DNA of 64,000 nucleotides from Cesiribacter sp. SM1 (lineage in GTDB: Bacteria; Bacteroidota; Bacteroidia; Cytophagales; Cyclobacteriaceae): positions 770,537 to 834,536 of the forward strand of contig NZ_JAHXBU010000094.1 of assembly GCF_020178975.1 (NCBI RefSeq). Direction: 5' to 3'. The notes beneath the pieces are model-generated. The model was not told the origin of the DNA, searched no databases, and worked only from the letters and a program-made list of their open reading frames with translations. Shown piece by piece: positions 17,885 through 27,634 of this stretch. The first letter of the stretch is position 1; every line of letters starts with the position of its first letter. The position numbers were made by a program, and so were the translations under genes.

Positions 17885-19225
17885 ATGCATTTTATTCGAT
17901 CTGTACTTTTTGCGGGAGCACTCTTTTTACTTATAAGCCCAAGAGCTTTTGCCCAGTACGCTACTCCTAACAGTTTTTGGCTAAATCCACAACTAACTGC
18001 GCCAACAGCCATGGCAAGTTATAATTACCAGCAGGTAAGTGCACATTACAGGCAACAATCGCTGGTAAATAACATTCGCAGCAGAAGCATGGTGTTAAGC
18101 GGCCAGTTCTCAATGTATGGCAAAAGGAATACCCAGTTTGGTACCATTGGCCTGAACCTGATGCGCGATGAAAGCGGCTCCTCCTACCTGTTTTCCACAA
18201 GTGGCGCCATGTTCAGCTACAATTACGATGTAAGCCTTAGCAGCCGCCATCATCTTGTAGCAGGCGTACAGGGTGGCTATTTTTCCCGGAGCATAGACTG
18301 GAATAAGGTTACCACCAGCAGCCAGTACAACAACGGGCAGTTTGAGCCTGGCATCAACCACGGAGAAAATTTTACCGATTACAGGAGCCACACCTACACA
18401 ACCAATGTTGGACTGGCTTACTACCTGGCTGATATGCGGGGAGAGCAGCTGTTCCATATAGGCCTTGGCATGATCAATGCGAACAAAGGCAGGTTTACCT
18501 ACCTGGATAATGATGAAAACCAGGCAGAGCCCGTAAGGTGGGTGGCCTATTCGCAATTCAGGGTCTTCAGCAGCCCATCTTTTGAGGTGGTATCAGATGT
18601 ATACTGGCAGCAGGAAAGCGGGGTGAGTGACTTTATGGGAGGGCTGCAGCTAAGAAGAAGCATCAATCCCAGGGAAACAGTATCCGATGAGCACCTGGGG
18701 CTGGGATTGCATTATTCTCCGGATCATGCAGCAACGCTCTCCATGCAGCTGATGAAACCAAACTGGCTGCTGGGCCTTAGCTACAGCATGCCTTTTGGCA
18801 ACCAGCAGTTGCAGAATGTTCAGAACGTAGCAGAGGTTACCCTTGGCTGGCGAATGCAGCGGCCTGGCAAGCGCGGTTCCTTCTATGGCGGTGGCTCCAG
18901 GGGAAAAATGCCTTATCAGGCAAAAAAAACAGCCCCATGGCAGCCCAACAAAAAAGCGCCATCCTATAAGTTCAAGCCTAACAGAAAGCCTGCACCTGCC
19001 TTCAAAAAGAAGTTTGGCAGGAAAATAGCGCCATATAAATTCAAGACAAAAAAGAAGGCCACCTTCAATTATAAAATAGCCAGGAAAAAAGCGTTCAAAC
19101 ATCATAAGAAGGTGAATAAAAGCAGGGGCATTTCTTACAACCCCATGAAATTCAAAAAGTGGAAGCCTAAAAGAAGATCGGCCTGGAAGCCCTCCGGACG
19201 AAGATTCAAGGGCTGGAAAACATGA
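17885..19225 (+). CDS. PorP/SprF family T9SS membrane protein with long basic tail (cassette 2)
   Basis: Paralogue of the protein at 3943. A signal peptide of about 23 residues (ending AFA before QYATP) leads into the PorP/SprF outer-membrane barrel. The stretch SFWLNPQLTAPTAM and many strands are the same as in the first copy. The final 120 or so residues are again very basic (for example KKKFGRKIAPYKFKTKKK), with repeated Y-K-F-K blocks. The basic tail is thus conserved in character but not in exact sequence. It presumably helps export the neighbouring type B adhesin through the type IX system. The kinase gene follows after 221 bp that contain palindrome site 3. Confidence 0.9.
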   Translation: MHFIRSVLFAGALFLLISPRAFAQYATPNSFWLNPQLTAPTAMASYNYQQVSAHYRQQSLVNNIRSRSMVLSGQFSMYGKRNTQFGTIGLNLMRDESGSSYLFSTSGAMFSYNYDVSLSSRHHLVAGVQGGYFSRSIDWNKVTTSSQYNNGQFEPGINHGENFTDYRSHTYTTNVGLAYYLADMRGEQLFHIGLGMINANKGRFTYLDNDENQAEPVRWVAYSQFRVFSSPSFEVVSDVYWQQESGVSDFMGGLQLRRSINPRETVSDEHLGLGLHYSPDHAATLSMQLMKPNWLLGLSYSMPFGNQQLQNVQNVAEVTLGWRMQRPGKRGSFYGGGSRGKMPYQAKKTAPWQPNKKAPSYKFKPNRKPAPAFKKKFGRKIAPYKFKTKKKATFNYKIARKKAFKHHKKVNKSRGISYNPMKFKKWKPKRRSAWKPSGRRFKGWKT

Positions 19226-19284
19226 TTGGTTTCGGCTAAGCTCAGTTGGGAGTACTTAATTATTAGGCCCCTGGAAAGCTGCTA

Positions 19285-19304
19285 AATACCTCTTTAGTGG
19301 TATT
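19285..19304. promoter_or_regulatory. AATACC palindrome, site 3
   Basis: AATACCTCTTTAGTGGTATT; the arms extend to TAAATACC and GGTATTTA (19283-19306). It is 142 bp before the kinase ATG. The heptamers TACCTCT and (on the other strand) TACCACT are separated by 2 bp, the 7-2-7 geometry known for NarL-type regulators. Confidence 0.65.
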
Positions 19305-19410
19305 TATTATGGCTTTTTATCTTACTAACTTCATTTACTCTAAATATATCAAATGCTGTAGATGCTACACTTTGGTGTCAGGAGAGGCAGAATCCTAATT
19401 TCTTTGGCCT

Positions 19411-19431
19411 GACTGCTTTCAAGGGGCGGTT
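19411..19431 (+). promoter_or_regulatory. Conserved leader hairpin, kinase 2
   Basis: GACTGC (19411-19416) pairs with GCGGTT (19426-19431) through two G-T wobbles that keep the stem although the sequence differs from the other copies. It ends 15 bases before the ATG. Confidence 0.45.
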
Positions 19432-19446
19432 CTTACTTAATTTTTT

Positions 19447-20961
19447 ATGCCAGTTTTAAAACAGAACGAAGTTTTTGCCGGGCGATACATTTTATGCCAG
19501 CCCATTGGTGAGGGTGGTTTCTCTGAGGTTTGGAAAGCCAAAGACCAGATGGCGGATGATGCAATTGTGGCAATAAAAATCTATGCACCAGACAAAGGCC
19601 TTGATGATTACGGGGTTCGCCAGTTCCGCAAGGAATTTTCCATGACCTACCATCTTACACACCCCCACCTGCTGAAAGTCTACCATTTCGATATTTCTGA
19701 TGGTTCTCCCTACCTGATCATGCCTTTCTGTCCCTTTGGCTCCCTGGCCAGGGTGTTGAGAGACGAAGGTCCCTTTAGTGAAAGGCAGGTGGCGCTGGCG
19801 ATGTGCCAGATAGGCTCGGCCCTGGAAGAACTGCACCGGCAGGATCCTTCCATTATTCATCAGGATATAAAGCCGGATAATATTTTAGTACTGAATGCAG
19901 AGTGTTACCTTCTGGCAGATTTTGGAATTAGCAGCCAGATCAGGCATACCCTGCGAAAAGCTACCTCCAACATGCAATCACTTACGGTTGCTTATGCCCC
20001 GCCGGAACGCTTCGATCGCCACCCTACCTCCGATATTACAAGCGATATTTTTTCACTTGGCGTTACCCTCTACGAGATATGCACCAACACCATTCCCTGG
20101 AGTGGGGCGGGGGGGCAATGCCTGCTGAAGGGCGCCCTGGTGCCTGTTCTTCCTGATAACTTCTCTCCCGAGCTCAATGAGCTGCTTGAGGCATGTATGT
20201 CGGTAGATCGGAGCAAAAGACCTACAGCTGCCGAACTGCATGCTAAAGGAAGGCGCTTTCTGGAAACCGGCACCTGGAGTGAGCCTAAGAAGAAAAGAGG
20301 AGGGCAGCTTCTTAAAAAAAGGTCTTTTCAGTACCTGCTAGCTGCTGCAGTTGCACTTTTTGCCTTAGCAGGCTATTGGTTTTACAATAGTGAGTATAGC
20401 AGTTCTGCAGGGTACGCAAATAGTACAGCTTCTTCCGGCATACAGCAGCAAAACTCCAGAGCGCTGGAAGATAAAATTAAAACTATGGAAGCCCAGCTGG
20501 TTGAAGCCAATCAGCGGATTGTACAGCAGGACTCTACCAACAGCACCCTGCTGCAAAGCAACAAACTACCGGTAGCAGGTGCCCAGGATCTAATAGCTAA
20601 CAAAGAGAGCGAACTTAAAACAGATCAAAGGAGTGCAAGGCAGCCTGAGGTTGTAATAGAGAGCAACACAAGCAGACTAAACCTGGAGCTAAGGAAACAC
20701 CTGAATCAGATATCTGATCCTGGAATTTCTAAAGAGATACGCTCTGGCCGAAAGCAGGAGGTGTTGGGCAAATTTGCCGATGGTTCTGTTCAGGTACTGG
20801 ATGAATCGGAGGGTACTGTGAAAGAATACAGGGCCGGCGTTTTTCTCACCATCCTGCTTAATTCTCCACATGAGGTTGATCTCCGGGAGGTAAAAAGAGA
20901 CCGCAACAGTAAAATCGTTGAGCTTAGGCTATCCATGAAATCTTTAAAGCAGAATTTGTAA
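19447..20961 (+). CDS. Transmembrane Ser/Thr protein kinase (cassette 2)
   Basis: 504 residues, collinear with the kinase at 5603. It has the glycine loop GEGGFSEVW (21-29), K44, the non-RD catalytic loop HQDIKPDN with D140, DFG and the A-P-P-E-R motif. One membrane helix (about 295-313; LLAAAVALFALAGYWFY) is followed by a coiled-coil-like linker. The conserved end domain (HLNQISDP, FADGSVQVLDESEG) is probably periplasmic. Cytoplasmic domains of the three kinases are far more alike than their linkers, so substrates may be shared while inputs may differ. The PP2C gene follows after 65 bp, very likely in the same transcript. Cassette 2 itself has no FHA reader gene, so its phosphoproteins would have to be read by FHA proteins of the other cassettes or by the TssK-FHA protein. 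Confidence 0.94.
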   Translation: MPVLKQNEVFAGRYILCQPIGEGGFSEVWKAKDQMADDAIVAIKIYAPDKGLDDYGVRQFRKEFSMTYHLTHPHLLKVYHFDISDGSPYLIMPFCPFGSLARVLRDEGPFSERQVALAMCQIGSALEELHRQDPSIIHQDIKPDNILVLNAECYLLADFGISSQIRHTLRKATSNMQSLTVAYAPPERFDRHPTSDITSDIFSLGVTLYEICTNTIPWSGAGGQCLLKGALVPVLPDNFSPELNELLEACMSVDRSKRPTAAELHAKGRRFLETGTWSEPKKKRGGQLLKKRSFQYLLAAAVALFALAGYWFYNSEYSSSAGYANSTASSGIQQQNSRALEDKIKTMEAQLVEANQRIVQQDSTNSTLLQSNKLPVAGAQDLIANKESELKTDQRSARQPEVVIESNTSRLNLELRKHLNQISDPGISKEIRSGRKQEVLGKFADGSVQVLDESEGTVKEYRAGVFLTILLNSPHEVDLREVKRDRNSKIVELRLSMKSLKQNL

Positions 20962-21026
20962 AGCTGCACACATAAAGATTATTAGCTCTCCACAGAATGA
21001 ATTTTTTAGATTAAACTATATTCTGA

Positions 21027-22439
21027 ATGTCGATGCCACCGGAAGTTGTGTTCGAAACAAAGATAAACATCCAGGCCATAACGGATGTAGGGATGTCTCG
21101 TGCACACAATGAGGATAATTTTATTGTATGTCCGGACCTAAGCGAAAAGCACTGGTGCTTGTCTGATCATCCTGCGAACTTATCTTCCAGGGGAAGTCTG
21201 CTGGTGGTTGCCGACGGTATGGGCGGGGCTAATGCCGGCGAAGTTGCTTCAGAAATAGCTGTAGAAACCATCCGTAACTGCTTTGATGCCCTGGATATTG
21301 AGGAAAATCCTGAAGATAGCAAGGTTAAGGATTACCTCTACCGGGTTATTTTAGAAGCTCATAAGGCCATTGTTGCTGCATCTCATCAAAACCCTTCCTG
21401 TGGGGGTATGGGCACAACCATACTTATTGCGTGGGTTTTTCCAGACAGGGCAGTTTTTGCCTGGGTTGGTGATAGCCGCGGGTATTTGCATCGAAAACGC
21501 AGCGGACTTAAAATTATTACCAACGACCATTCTATGGTGTGGGAGTTGGTAGAGGCTGGCAAGCTTACCCCCGAGGAGGCAGACGTTCATCCCGATAACA
21601 ATATCATTACCCAGAGCCTGGGAGATGAAGACCATCCCCCCCGGCCAGATTTTCTTAGCTGTCCGCTTGAGCCCGGCGATCGTTTGCTGCTTTGCAGCGA
21701 CGGCCTTAATAACATGGTAACCCACAAGGCCATAGAGAAGATTCTGGGAGAAGGTACCTCCCTGGCAGCTGCCTGCCAGCAACTGGTTCAGTCTGCCAAC
21801 CAGGGTGGCGGGTCTGATAACATCACTGTTCTTTCTCTTGAGTTGCTGGAAAATGCTCCTAAGAAAGAGGCAAAGAGTTACTTATGGTTTTTATTGGGCC
21901 TGGGGATAGCTGGCTGTTTGCTCTTAGGCTGGATGTTATTTCGTGCGCCTGCGGCTGCTGATTCGGCTCCACAACTTAACGATACTTATGTGCTGCAGCA
22001 GGAAGTAGCAGCCCTGGAGCCAAGTCCCGATAAAAAACTAACAGTGAGTAATTCAGGAACTGAAGAAGCACATGCTGCAGCAGAACCAACCCCGGCAGCG
22101 GTTGCTCCTGAACTAAAGCTTGCGCTTGCAAGGTACGATTACCTCGACAGTATGCTTGGTCTGCGTTTTCCCGATGAAGACTTTAGTGCTGCAGATCAGC
22201 AGCGTATTCTCTTATCCCGGATGGCTGCAGGCGATTCATTAACTACTGCAAACAATGAAAAAGCAGTAAACGAATTATTGAGCCTTGCCCGAAAGTATCA
22301 CCTCGGTTACGCTGCCGATGATAGTGCCCGGCAGTATTTTCTGGATTATTTATCCGGCAAAGACAAAGTGGTGATCGACGAGGTAGCGCGGGAGCTCATC
22401 AGAATGGAGTTATTAATTAACCAGGTTAAACCCCTTTGA
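21027..22439 (+). CDS. Membrane-anchored PP2C-type phosphatase (cassette 2)
   Basis: 470 residues. The PP2C catalytic domain (about 1-275) shows SRAHNEDNF, VVADGMGGANAGEVAS, GMGTTILI, VGDSRGYL, ITQSLGD, LLLCSDGLNNM and GGSDNITV. One membrane helix follows (about 286-306; FLLGLGIAGCLLLGWMLF). An Ala/Pro/Glu-rich linker leads to a C-terminal domain of about 100 residues with no family that I recognise (DYLDSMLGLRFP, YFLDYLSGKDK), which should be periplasmic. It shares this architecture with the phosphatase at 55949, while the copy at 7360 lacks everything after the catalytic domain. It probably reverses Thr phosphorylation by the kinase just upstream. The next gene begins within a few bases of its stop, so translation may be coupled. 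Confidence 0.93.
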   Translation: MSMPPEVVFETKINIQAITDVGMSRAHNEDNFIVCPDLSEKHWCLSDHPANLSSRGSLLVVADGMGGANAGEVASEIAVETIRNCFDALDIEENPEDSKVKDYLYRVILEAHKAIVAASHQNPSCGGMGTTILIAWVFPDRAVFAWVGDSRGYLHRKRSGLKIITNDHSMVWELVEAGKLTPEEADVHPDNNIITQSLGDEDHPPRPDFLSCPLEPGDRLLLCSDGLNNMVTHKAIEKILGEGTSLAAACQQLVQSANQGGGSDNITVLSLELLENAPKKEAKSYLWFLLGLGIAGCLLLGWMLFRAPAAADSAPQLNDTYVLQQEVAALEPSPDKKLTVSNSGTEEAHAAAEPTPAAVAPELKLALARYDYLDSMLGLRFPDEDFSAADQQRILLSRMAAGDSLTTANNEKAVNELLSLARKYHLGYAADDSARQYFLDYLSGKDKVVIDEVARELIRMELLINQVKPL

Positions 22440-22441
22440 GT

Positions 22442-25081
22442 ATGTTGTCAAAGTACTTACTAAAAGAGCTGGGGTTGGAAAAATATATTCTGGGGGGGCT
22501 GCTTTTTCTGGGGTTAAATTTCTCCCTTACTAGTTACTCCCATGCGCAGGAGTACAGCCTTAGGGATCAGGCAGAAATAAAATATCTGGCGCAGCTAACG
22601 CTGATTGATTATGAGGGCTTCCTGAATCTTGTTTCAAACTCATCGGTTTCAAAATCAGTGGTAAAAGATGCTATTCACAATGCCTATGAAAATCCCGCGA
22701 CCAGATTCTTTTATTCTGAGCACATCAAAGTAGAGGATAATATACTGCCTTCCGCTATAGACTCACCTGAAAAGACTGGCAGCAGCGTAAAGGATTATAT
22801 CCGCGAATTTGATGAGATGTATGTTAAATCAGCACTTGAAACAGTAGACTTCTACAACTTTCAGATAACCGATCTTAAATACCGCGACTACCTGTATGTA
22901 AGGGTAAAGTATACGGTTGATTTTAAAGGGAGACATAAAAAAGATGCTGCTCCCTATAAGCCGGTAGAGCGAGTGGCAGAGCTAAGAGCAGAAAAAAGAG
23001 GTGATACCTGGGTTACTTATATTACTAGTATTACTAAATTTGACCAGGCTCAGCCCCTTGGATCAAAAGCAGATGATATTAAGTTGAACAGGGCCATTGC
23101 TGATGATGGTACCTTTACCCGCAAGCTCGATGAGCTGGTAAAGTCCCAGCAATCTCAAAGACAAAGAGCAGGCAGTTTAGTAAACCACTGGAAGGCCTAC
23201 GATGATAAGAGATTTGAAGAGGTACAGCTATTAGCAGAGCAGGCACTGGATGTGCGTGACTATGCCAACGCAAGGCATTATTATACCCAGGCCCTGCATG
23301 TAAAACCAAATAATGCAGCTGTAGAGGCTAAACTGCTCAAACTCGAAACGACTGTAAAGCAAAATGAGCTCCTGGCAAAAAAGTTTGCAGCAGGGCATTA
23401 CATGGAAGCCATCAAGGAGTACAGCAAAGCAATTGCCGGAGATGCGAATAATCCAGACTACTACTATGGCAGGGGAAAATGCTATGAGAAGCTGAATGAC
23501 ACCAAAGAGGCAATCAAAGATCTTTCTGCGGCAGTTAAGCTGGATAATAACTTTGTAGATGCGTTAAGCAACAGGGCACAACTCTACATCCGCACCTCGC
23601 AGCCACAAAAAGCTATTGAAGACTACAACCAGATCATTAAAAGCCTGTACGATGCATCTATTTACTATCCCGCAAGGGCCAAACTGAAAATTGCCATGGG
23701 AGATGTAAAGGGCGCCTTGGATGATTATACCGCTGTGATAGCGTTAAACCCCGGCCTGGCTGCAAATTATTTCGAAAAAGGAATGGTGCAGTATGAGCAA
23801 AAGCAGCATGAAGAGGCAATCAGTACATTCAGTGCAGCCATTGAAAAAGACAGCCTTTTTGCTCAGGCATATTATTACCGCGGGCTGGCCCACATCGAGA
23901 ATGAGAATATTAATGCTGCAGCTATAGATTTTGAAAGAGCCAGGAAGATTGGCATGGAAAAAGCCCAGCTATCTGCAATGGAAAACATTGCTTCAGATTA
24001 TTTCAAATCTGGTGAAGAAGCAATGGAGAAAGCCAACCATAAAAACGCCCTGGCAGCTTTTATCAAAGCTGTGCTTATTGCACCAGGCGATGATAGGGCA
24101 TGGTTGCGCAAAGGAGATGCCCATTACAGTCTCAATGATTTTGAAAATGCGGTTCAAAGTTATACAAAGGCAGCAGAGCTGGAGAAGGTTTCCCTGGCTT
24201 ATTACAAGCGCGGACTGGCTTACCGGCAAATAAAAGATGAGGAGTCGGCCAGGAATGACTTTAAACAGTTTGTTTCTGTAGGTAAAAAGCTGATCAGCAA
24301 TATTGAAAAGCAGGCCAGTCTTGCCACATCAGAAAAAGCCTTATCTAAGCTGGCAGAACAGGTGGCTGATACATGGTACATGATAGGGAATGCCCAGCTA
24401 CTGGCAGAGCAGTATTCCGATGCAATTGCAAGCCTGGAAAAAGGGCTTGAAATTAATAAAGCCCACACCCGTGCCTTATTTGCAAGAGGAGCGGCTTATT
24501 ATGGCCTTAAAAATTACAAAAAAGCCATCAAAGACATTGAGAAAAGCATCCAGTGGGGTATTGAAGATGGTCCGGGTGTTTACCTACTACTGGGCGATGC
24601 TTACAAGGCAAACGAGCAGGCAGATGTTTCCATACAAATTTATACCTACATCATTGATAAGGTTAACCCTAAATATGATCAGGCGTACATACACCGATCC
24701 CTCTGTTACAAAAATTTCAGGCAGTACCAATTAGCACTTCAGGATATTAATGTTGCCCTTTCAATTAATGAGTCACTGAAGCAGGACCTTAGCTTAATGA
24801 CGAGCAAGGGTCTCATGGAACTGTATGAAAGCAAAATTCAGGAGGCAGATCTCACTTTTGACCAGGCTTTGAGCATTTCAGAAAATGATGCCTGGGCCCT
24901 ATACGGAAAAGCCTGTGTACTGGCAAGCCAGAACAAGGTAGAGGAATCACTGGATTTGTTTCGTAAGTCTTTTCAGCCAAAAGTAATTGAGTGGTCGGCA
25001 ATAAAAGACGATCCGATCATTAAAACAGTAAGCCAGCAGAAAGCTTTTATGGATCTGTTCCAGGCTTCTTTCAGCATGTAG
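22442..25081 (+). CDS. Secreted TPR-repeat protein (cassette 2)
   Basis: About 879 residues and a close paralogue of the protein at 8298. It has an export signal (about residues 15-35, before QEYSLRDQAEIKYLAQLTL), the conserved N-terminal domain (KDYIREFDEMYVKSALETVD, FKGRHKKD), a long TPR array and the shared end block (NDAWALYGKACVLASQNK). The ATG at 22442 lies 2 bp after the phosphatase stop. A TTG at 22436 overlaps that stop and corresponds to the start used by the paralogue, so initiation there with coupled translation is also possible. It is the last gene of cassette 2. It is likely a periplasmic scaffold; its exact role is unknown. Confidence 0.9.
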   Translation: MLSKYLLKELGLEKYILGGLLFLGLNFSLTSYSHAQEYSLRDQAEIKYLAQLTLIDYEGFLNLVSNSSVSKSVVKDAIHNAYENPATRFFYSEHIKVEDNILPSAIDSPEKTGSSVKDYIREFDEMYVKSALETVDFYNFQITDLKYRDYLYVRVKYTVDFKGRHKKDAAPYKPVERVAELRAEKRGDTWVTYITSITKFDQAQPLGSKADDIKLNRAIADDGTFTRKLDELVKSQQSQRQRAGSLVNHWKAYDDKRFEEVQLLAEQALDVRDYANARHYYTQALHVKPNNAAVEAKLLKLETTVKQNELLAKKFAAGHYMEAIKEYSKAIAGDANNPDYYYGRGKCYEKLNDTKEAIKDLSAAVKLDNNFVDALSNRAQLYIRTSQPQKAIEDYNQIIKSLYDASIYYPARAKLKIAMGDVKGALDDYTAVIALNPGLAANYFEKGMVQYEQKQHEEAISTFSAAIEKDSLFAQAYYYRGLAHIENENINAAAIDFERARKIGMEKAQLSAMENIASDYFKSGEEAMEKANHKNALAAFIKAVLIAPGDDRAWLRKGDAHYSLNDFENAVQSYTKAAELEKVSLAYYKRGLAYRQIKDEESARNDFKQFVSVGKKLISNIEKQASLATSEKALSKLAEQVADTWYMIGNAQLLAEQYSDAIASLEKGLEINKAHTRALFARGAAYYGLKNYKKAIKDIEKSIQWGIEDGPGVYLLLGDAYKANEQADVSIQIYTYIIDKVNPKYDQAYIHRSLCYKNFRQYQLALQDINVALSINESLKQDLSLMTSKGLMELYESKIQEADLTFDQALSISENDAWALYGKACVLASQNKVEESLDLFRKSFQPKVIEWSAIKDDPIIKTVSQQKAFMDLFQASFSM

Positions 25082-25539
25082 AAGGTTTGGAAAACACTCT
25101 ACTACACCTGATGCATTGCCTTTTTCCTATGGTTTTGTAAAAAGAAAGAGTGATAGGTGCTGTTGGCCCTTACTGGCCTGATAAGCAGGGGATTTGTTAA
25201 AATTAAATTATAATTAAATTGAGGAATAATTTCATATTTTATGATTATTTAGTATTTTGATGATGCTATTCCTCGCCTGAAATTTTTAAGCAACTGTTGC
25301 TTGGGCACAGTAAATGCAGGCATCTGAAACAACATCTCTGATAGAACTTTAACAGCTTATAAGAATCCTCCTGACTCTCCTGATTTTTTTGTGGAGTCTT
25401 TCTAAGTCTGTATATACAATAGCTTAACAAAAGCTTTAGCAGGAGAATTGCCGTTTTCTCCCTGAAATTGCTTTGCCTTTAGCGAGCAGGGGACTGCTGC
25501 CATACCCATATACTTTTTAATTCGTTTCGCTTTCTTCAG
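25082..25539 (+). other. Intergenic region before first LuxR-type regulator
   Basis: 458 bp, AT-rich, with no open frame of interest, no AATACC palindrome and no clear terminator hairpin. I see nothing specific in it. Confidence 0.6.
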
Positions 25540-26310
25540 ATGGAAAACCAGTACGCCTACCTGCAGGACTTTTTTCTGCTCAATGCTGTGCCTGATACTA
25601 ATCAGGTGGATGAGACTCTGTTGCAAAGTTTTATTGATGGAAACGAAGCAATAGAGGGGGGCGCTAGTTTCTTTTGGTTGATGAATTACATGAAGCGCGA
25701 GCCGGAGTATGTAAGCAGTTCCATTAAGCAGGTTTTGGGGTATCATAAAGCTTTTCTGAATAATGGCAGCATAAGCAGCTATTTAAGGCTTATTCCGGCA
25801 GAGGACAGAAATCTCCTGCGGAAAGTATTTTCGGATATATACGATTACTATCAGCAAATTCCGCTTGATGAAAAAGGCCTGTACCGCTTTGATTTCAACT
25901 ATCGGGTGCAGCGCATTGATCAGCGCCTGATCTCTGTGATGCAGCAAACTATATTTCTACAGTCCTCTCCTACAGGTTTGCCGCTTTTGGAGCTAAGTTT
26001 ATTAACTGATTTTAGTACCTATAAAAGTAATCCCCTCATTCAGCTGCAAATTTTTAAGTTGCAGAATGGTTCTTACAAAAGAGTGGCGGCCTGCCAGTAC
26101 GATGAGTGCCTGGACAAACTAACAGACAGGGAAAAAGAAGTGATTGAGCTGATTGCCCATGGTTTAACAGATAAAGAAATAGCAGATAAAATGTGTATTA
26201 GCCTGCATACGGTAAAAACACATCGTAAAAACATCATCAGTAAAACAAATTCCAGAAATACGGCAGAGGCAGTTAATAAATACCTGGCTACACTGGCACC
26301 TGAGCAATAA
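25540..26310 (+). CDS. LuxR/NarL-type transcriptional regulator with PAS-like N-terminus
   Basis: 256 residues. The C-terminal 65 or so are a LuxR-type (GerE) helix-turn-helix: LTDREKEVIELIAHGLTDKE, then IADKMCISLHTVKTHRKNI with the recognition helix LHTVKTHRKNI. The N-terminal 170 residues look like a PAS-type sensor (R-E-P-E-Y-V-S-S-S-I-K-Q-V-L-G-Y, FDFNYRVQRIDQ). There is no receiver domain with a phospho-Asp motif, so it is not a classical response regulator. Its recognition helix is nearly the same as that of the convergently transcribed regulator at 26499-27284. The two flank the T6SS locus and are the best candidates for binding the repeated NarL-like palindromes in this window. Confidence 0.9.
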   Translation: MENQYAYLQDFFLLNAVPDTNQVDETLLQSFIDGNEAIEGGASFFWLMNYMKREPEYVSSSIKQVLGYHKAFLNNGSISSYLRLIPAEDRNLLRKVFSDIYDYYQQIPLDEKGLYRFDFNYRVQRIDQRLISVMQQTIFLQSSPTGLPLLELSLLTDFSTYKSNPLIQLQIFKLQNGSYKRVAACQYDECLDKLTDREKEVIELIAHGLTDKEIADKMCISLHTVKTHRKNIISKTNSRNTAEAVNKYLATLAPEQ

Positions 26311-26498
26311 AAGTGGGGAACATACACAATGGAGCGAGCTGCCTGAGCAAAAATGCTGTAGCTGAAAAAGACTGCCTGAAAGTGGTGTGACTGCTATGGA
26401 GTGTGCTTAATTCTGACATCTCCAAACAAAAGGTATGCGTGGGTTGTAGAGGCAGGATACCCTGAAGAGACAGGAGTGGAACCAGGATATGTTACCGT

Positions 26499-27284
26499 TT
26501 AGCATAAACCATTTGCCAGGCTAAATTGAAGCAGCTCGGCGGTATTCCTGGACTGTGTTTTCTCCAGCATGTTCTTTCGGTGCGTTTTAATGGTGTGCAG
26601 GCTGCGGTTTAGTTTTTCAGCTATTTTTTCGCTGCTGTAGCCATTCCTGATCCAGTGCAGAATATTTAGTTCTGCGGGAGAAAGCTGTTGATTGGCCTCG
26701 GCCTGATCTGGTGCGAAAGTTTTTACATCTTCGTTTTCCCAGATGTGATTACTGTTGAGTGACTGGGCAAGGTAGGTAATCTTATAATTCGGAGATGGAT
26801 ATGGAATTACCGTGCAAACGCCTGCATTGATCAGCGGCCTTCCGTTTTTATCAATCTTGTGAAAATTATTTATCTGCCTGATGCTTAGCGTATTGCCGTT
26901 GGGCTGCTGAATCCTGTAGTTGAAAATAAAACGATGTTTAACATCAGGCTTTGAAGGAGCCTCGGCCAGGAAACTGCAAATGGACTTGAAAATTGAATTG
27001 TTAATAATCTCCCAGTCCTGTTTGTTAATTAAGCTGGTGTAGTACCGGATTCCCTCTTTTTTAACCAGATGTGCCGAATGGTTTACCACATCGCTGAAAG
27101 TACTGCTGAAAAAGATATAGCCGCCGGTACGGTAGTCAACCATATAAGAATAACTGTTGGTGGCTTTCAAAAGTAAGCGGGATGCTTCGCTGATCAGGGG
27201 ATAACCGGCGGTATCGGAGGCAAGGCCATTGTATTCAGCAATGGTTTTTTGCACAAAATCAATATAGTTCAAGAACTGGCTCAT
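26499..27284 (-). CDS. LuxR/NarL-type transcriptional regulator, divergent from the T6SS
   Basis: 261 residues. The N-terminal PAS-like part (Y-S-Y-M-V-D-Y-R-T-G-G-Y-I-F-F-S-S-T-F, HRFIFNYRIQQPNG) is followed by a C-terminal LuxR-type helix-turn-helix (LSPAELNILHWIRNGYSSEK, then IAEKLNRSLHTIKTHRKNM). It has the same domain plan as the regulator at 25540 and is a distant paralogue. It is transcribed away from tssK, and the 545-bp divergent gap contains palindrome site 4. A regulator facing its target across a shared control region is a classic arrangement, so it may control tssK and the T6SS and possibly itself. What its PAS-like part senses cannot be told. Confidence 0.9.
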   Translation of the reverse strand: MSQFLNYIDFVQKTIAEYNGLASDTAGYPLISEASRLLLKATNSYSYMVDYRTGGYIFFSSTFSDVVNHSAHLVKKEGIRYYTSLINKQDWEIINNSIFKSICSFLAEAPSKPDVKHRFIFNYRIQQPNGNTLSIRQINNFHKIDKNGRPLINAGVCTVIPYPSPNYKITYLAQSLNSNHIWENEDVKTFAPDQAEANQQLSPAELNILHWIRNGYSSEKIAEKLNRSLHTIKTHRKNMLEKTQSRNTAELLQFSLANGLC

Positions 27285-27543
27285 GGGCCACGGGGGTTAA
27301 AAGTATTGTATGCCAAGCTGCCTTTGGCTACGGTTGCAAAGGCCTTTCAGAAAAAATCCTGCAGCTTTCTGCAGTTATAATAAAAGCAATCTGGAAGCAG
27401 TGTCTGTAAAAAAAGTTACAGAATATATTAATAAAGGCCTAATGTATAACAAGTTAATTGTATAAACAAAAGTTTAAAGAAGAAAAATCAAAGGATCGTA
27501 AAATTTATGTAGCAACTTTGATTCTTTAGAAATTAAGCTAAAA

Positions 27544-27563
27544 AATACCTCTTTAGTGGTATT
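27544..27563. promoter_or_regulatory. AATACC palindrome, site 4
   Basis: AATACCTCTTTAGTGGTATT, identical to site 3 over all 20 bases. It lies 260 bp from the start of the minus-strand LuxR-type gene and 267 bp before tssK. Confidence 0.65.
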
Positions 27564-27634
27564 GTCGCTGCCTGATAAAAGGGCTAATTTTCATTTATTA
27601 ATAATTCGCAAAGGAAAAGCTGAATTATACTTTT

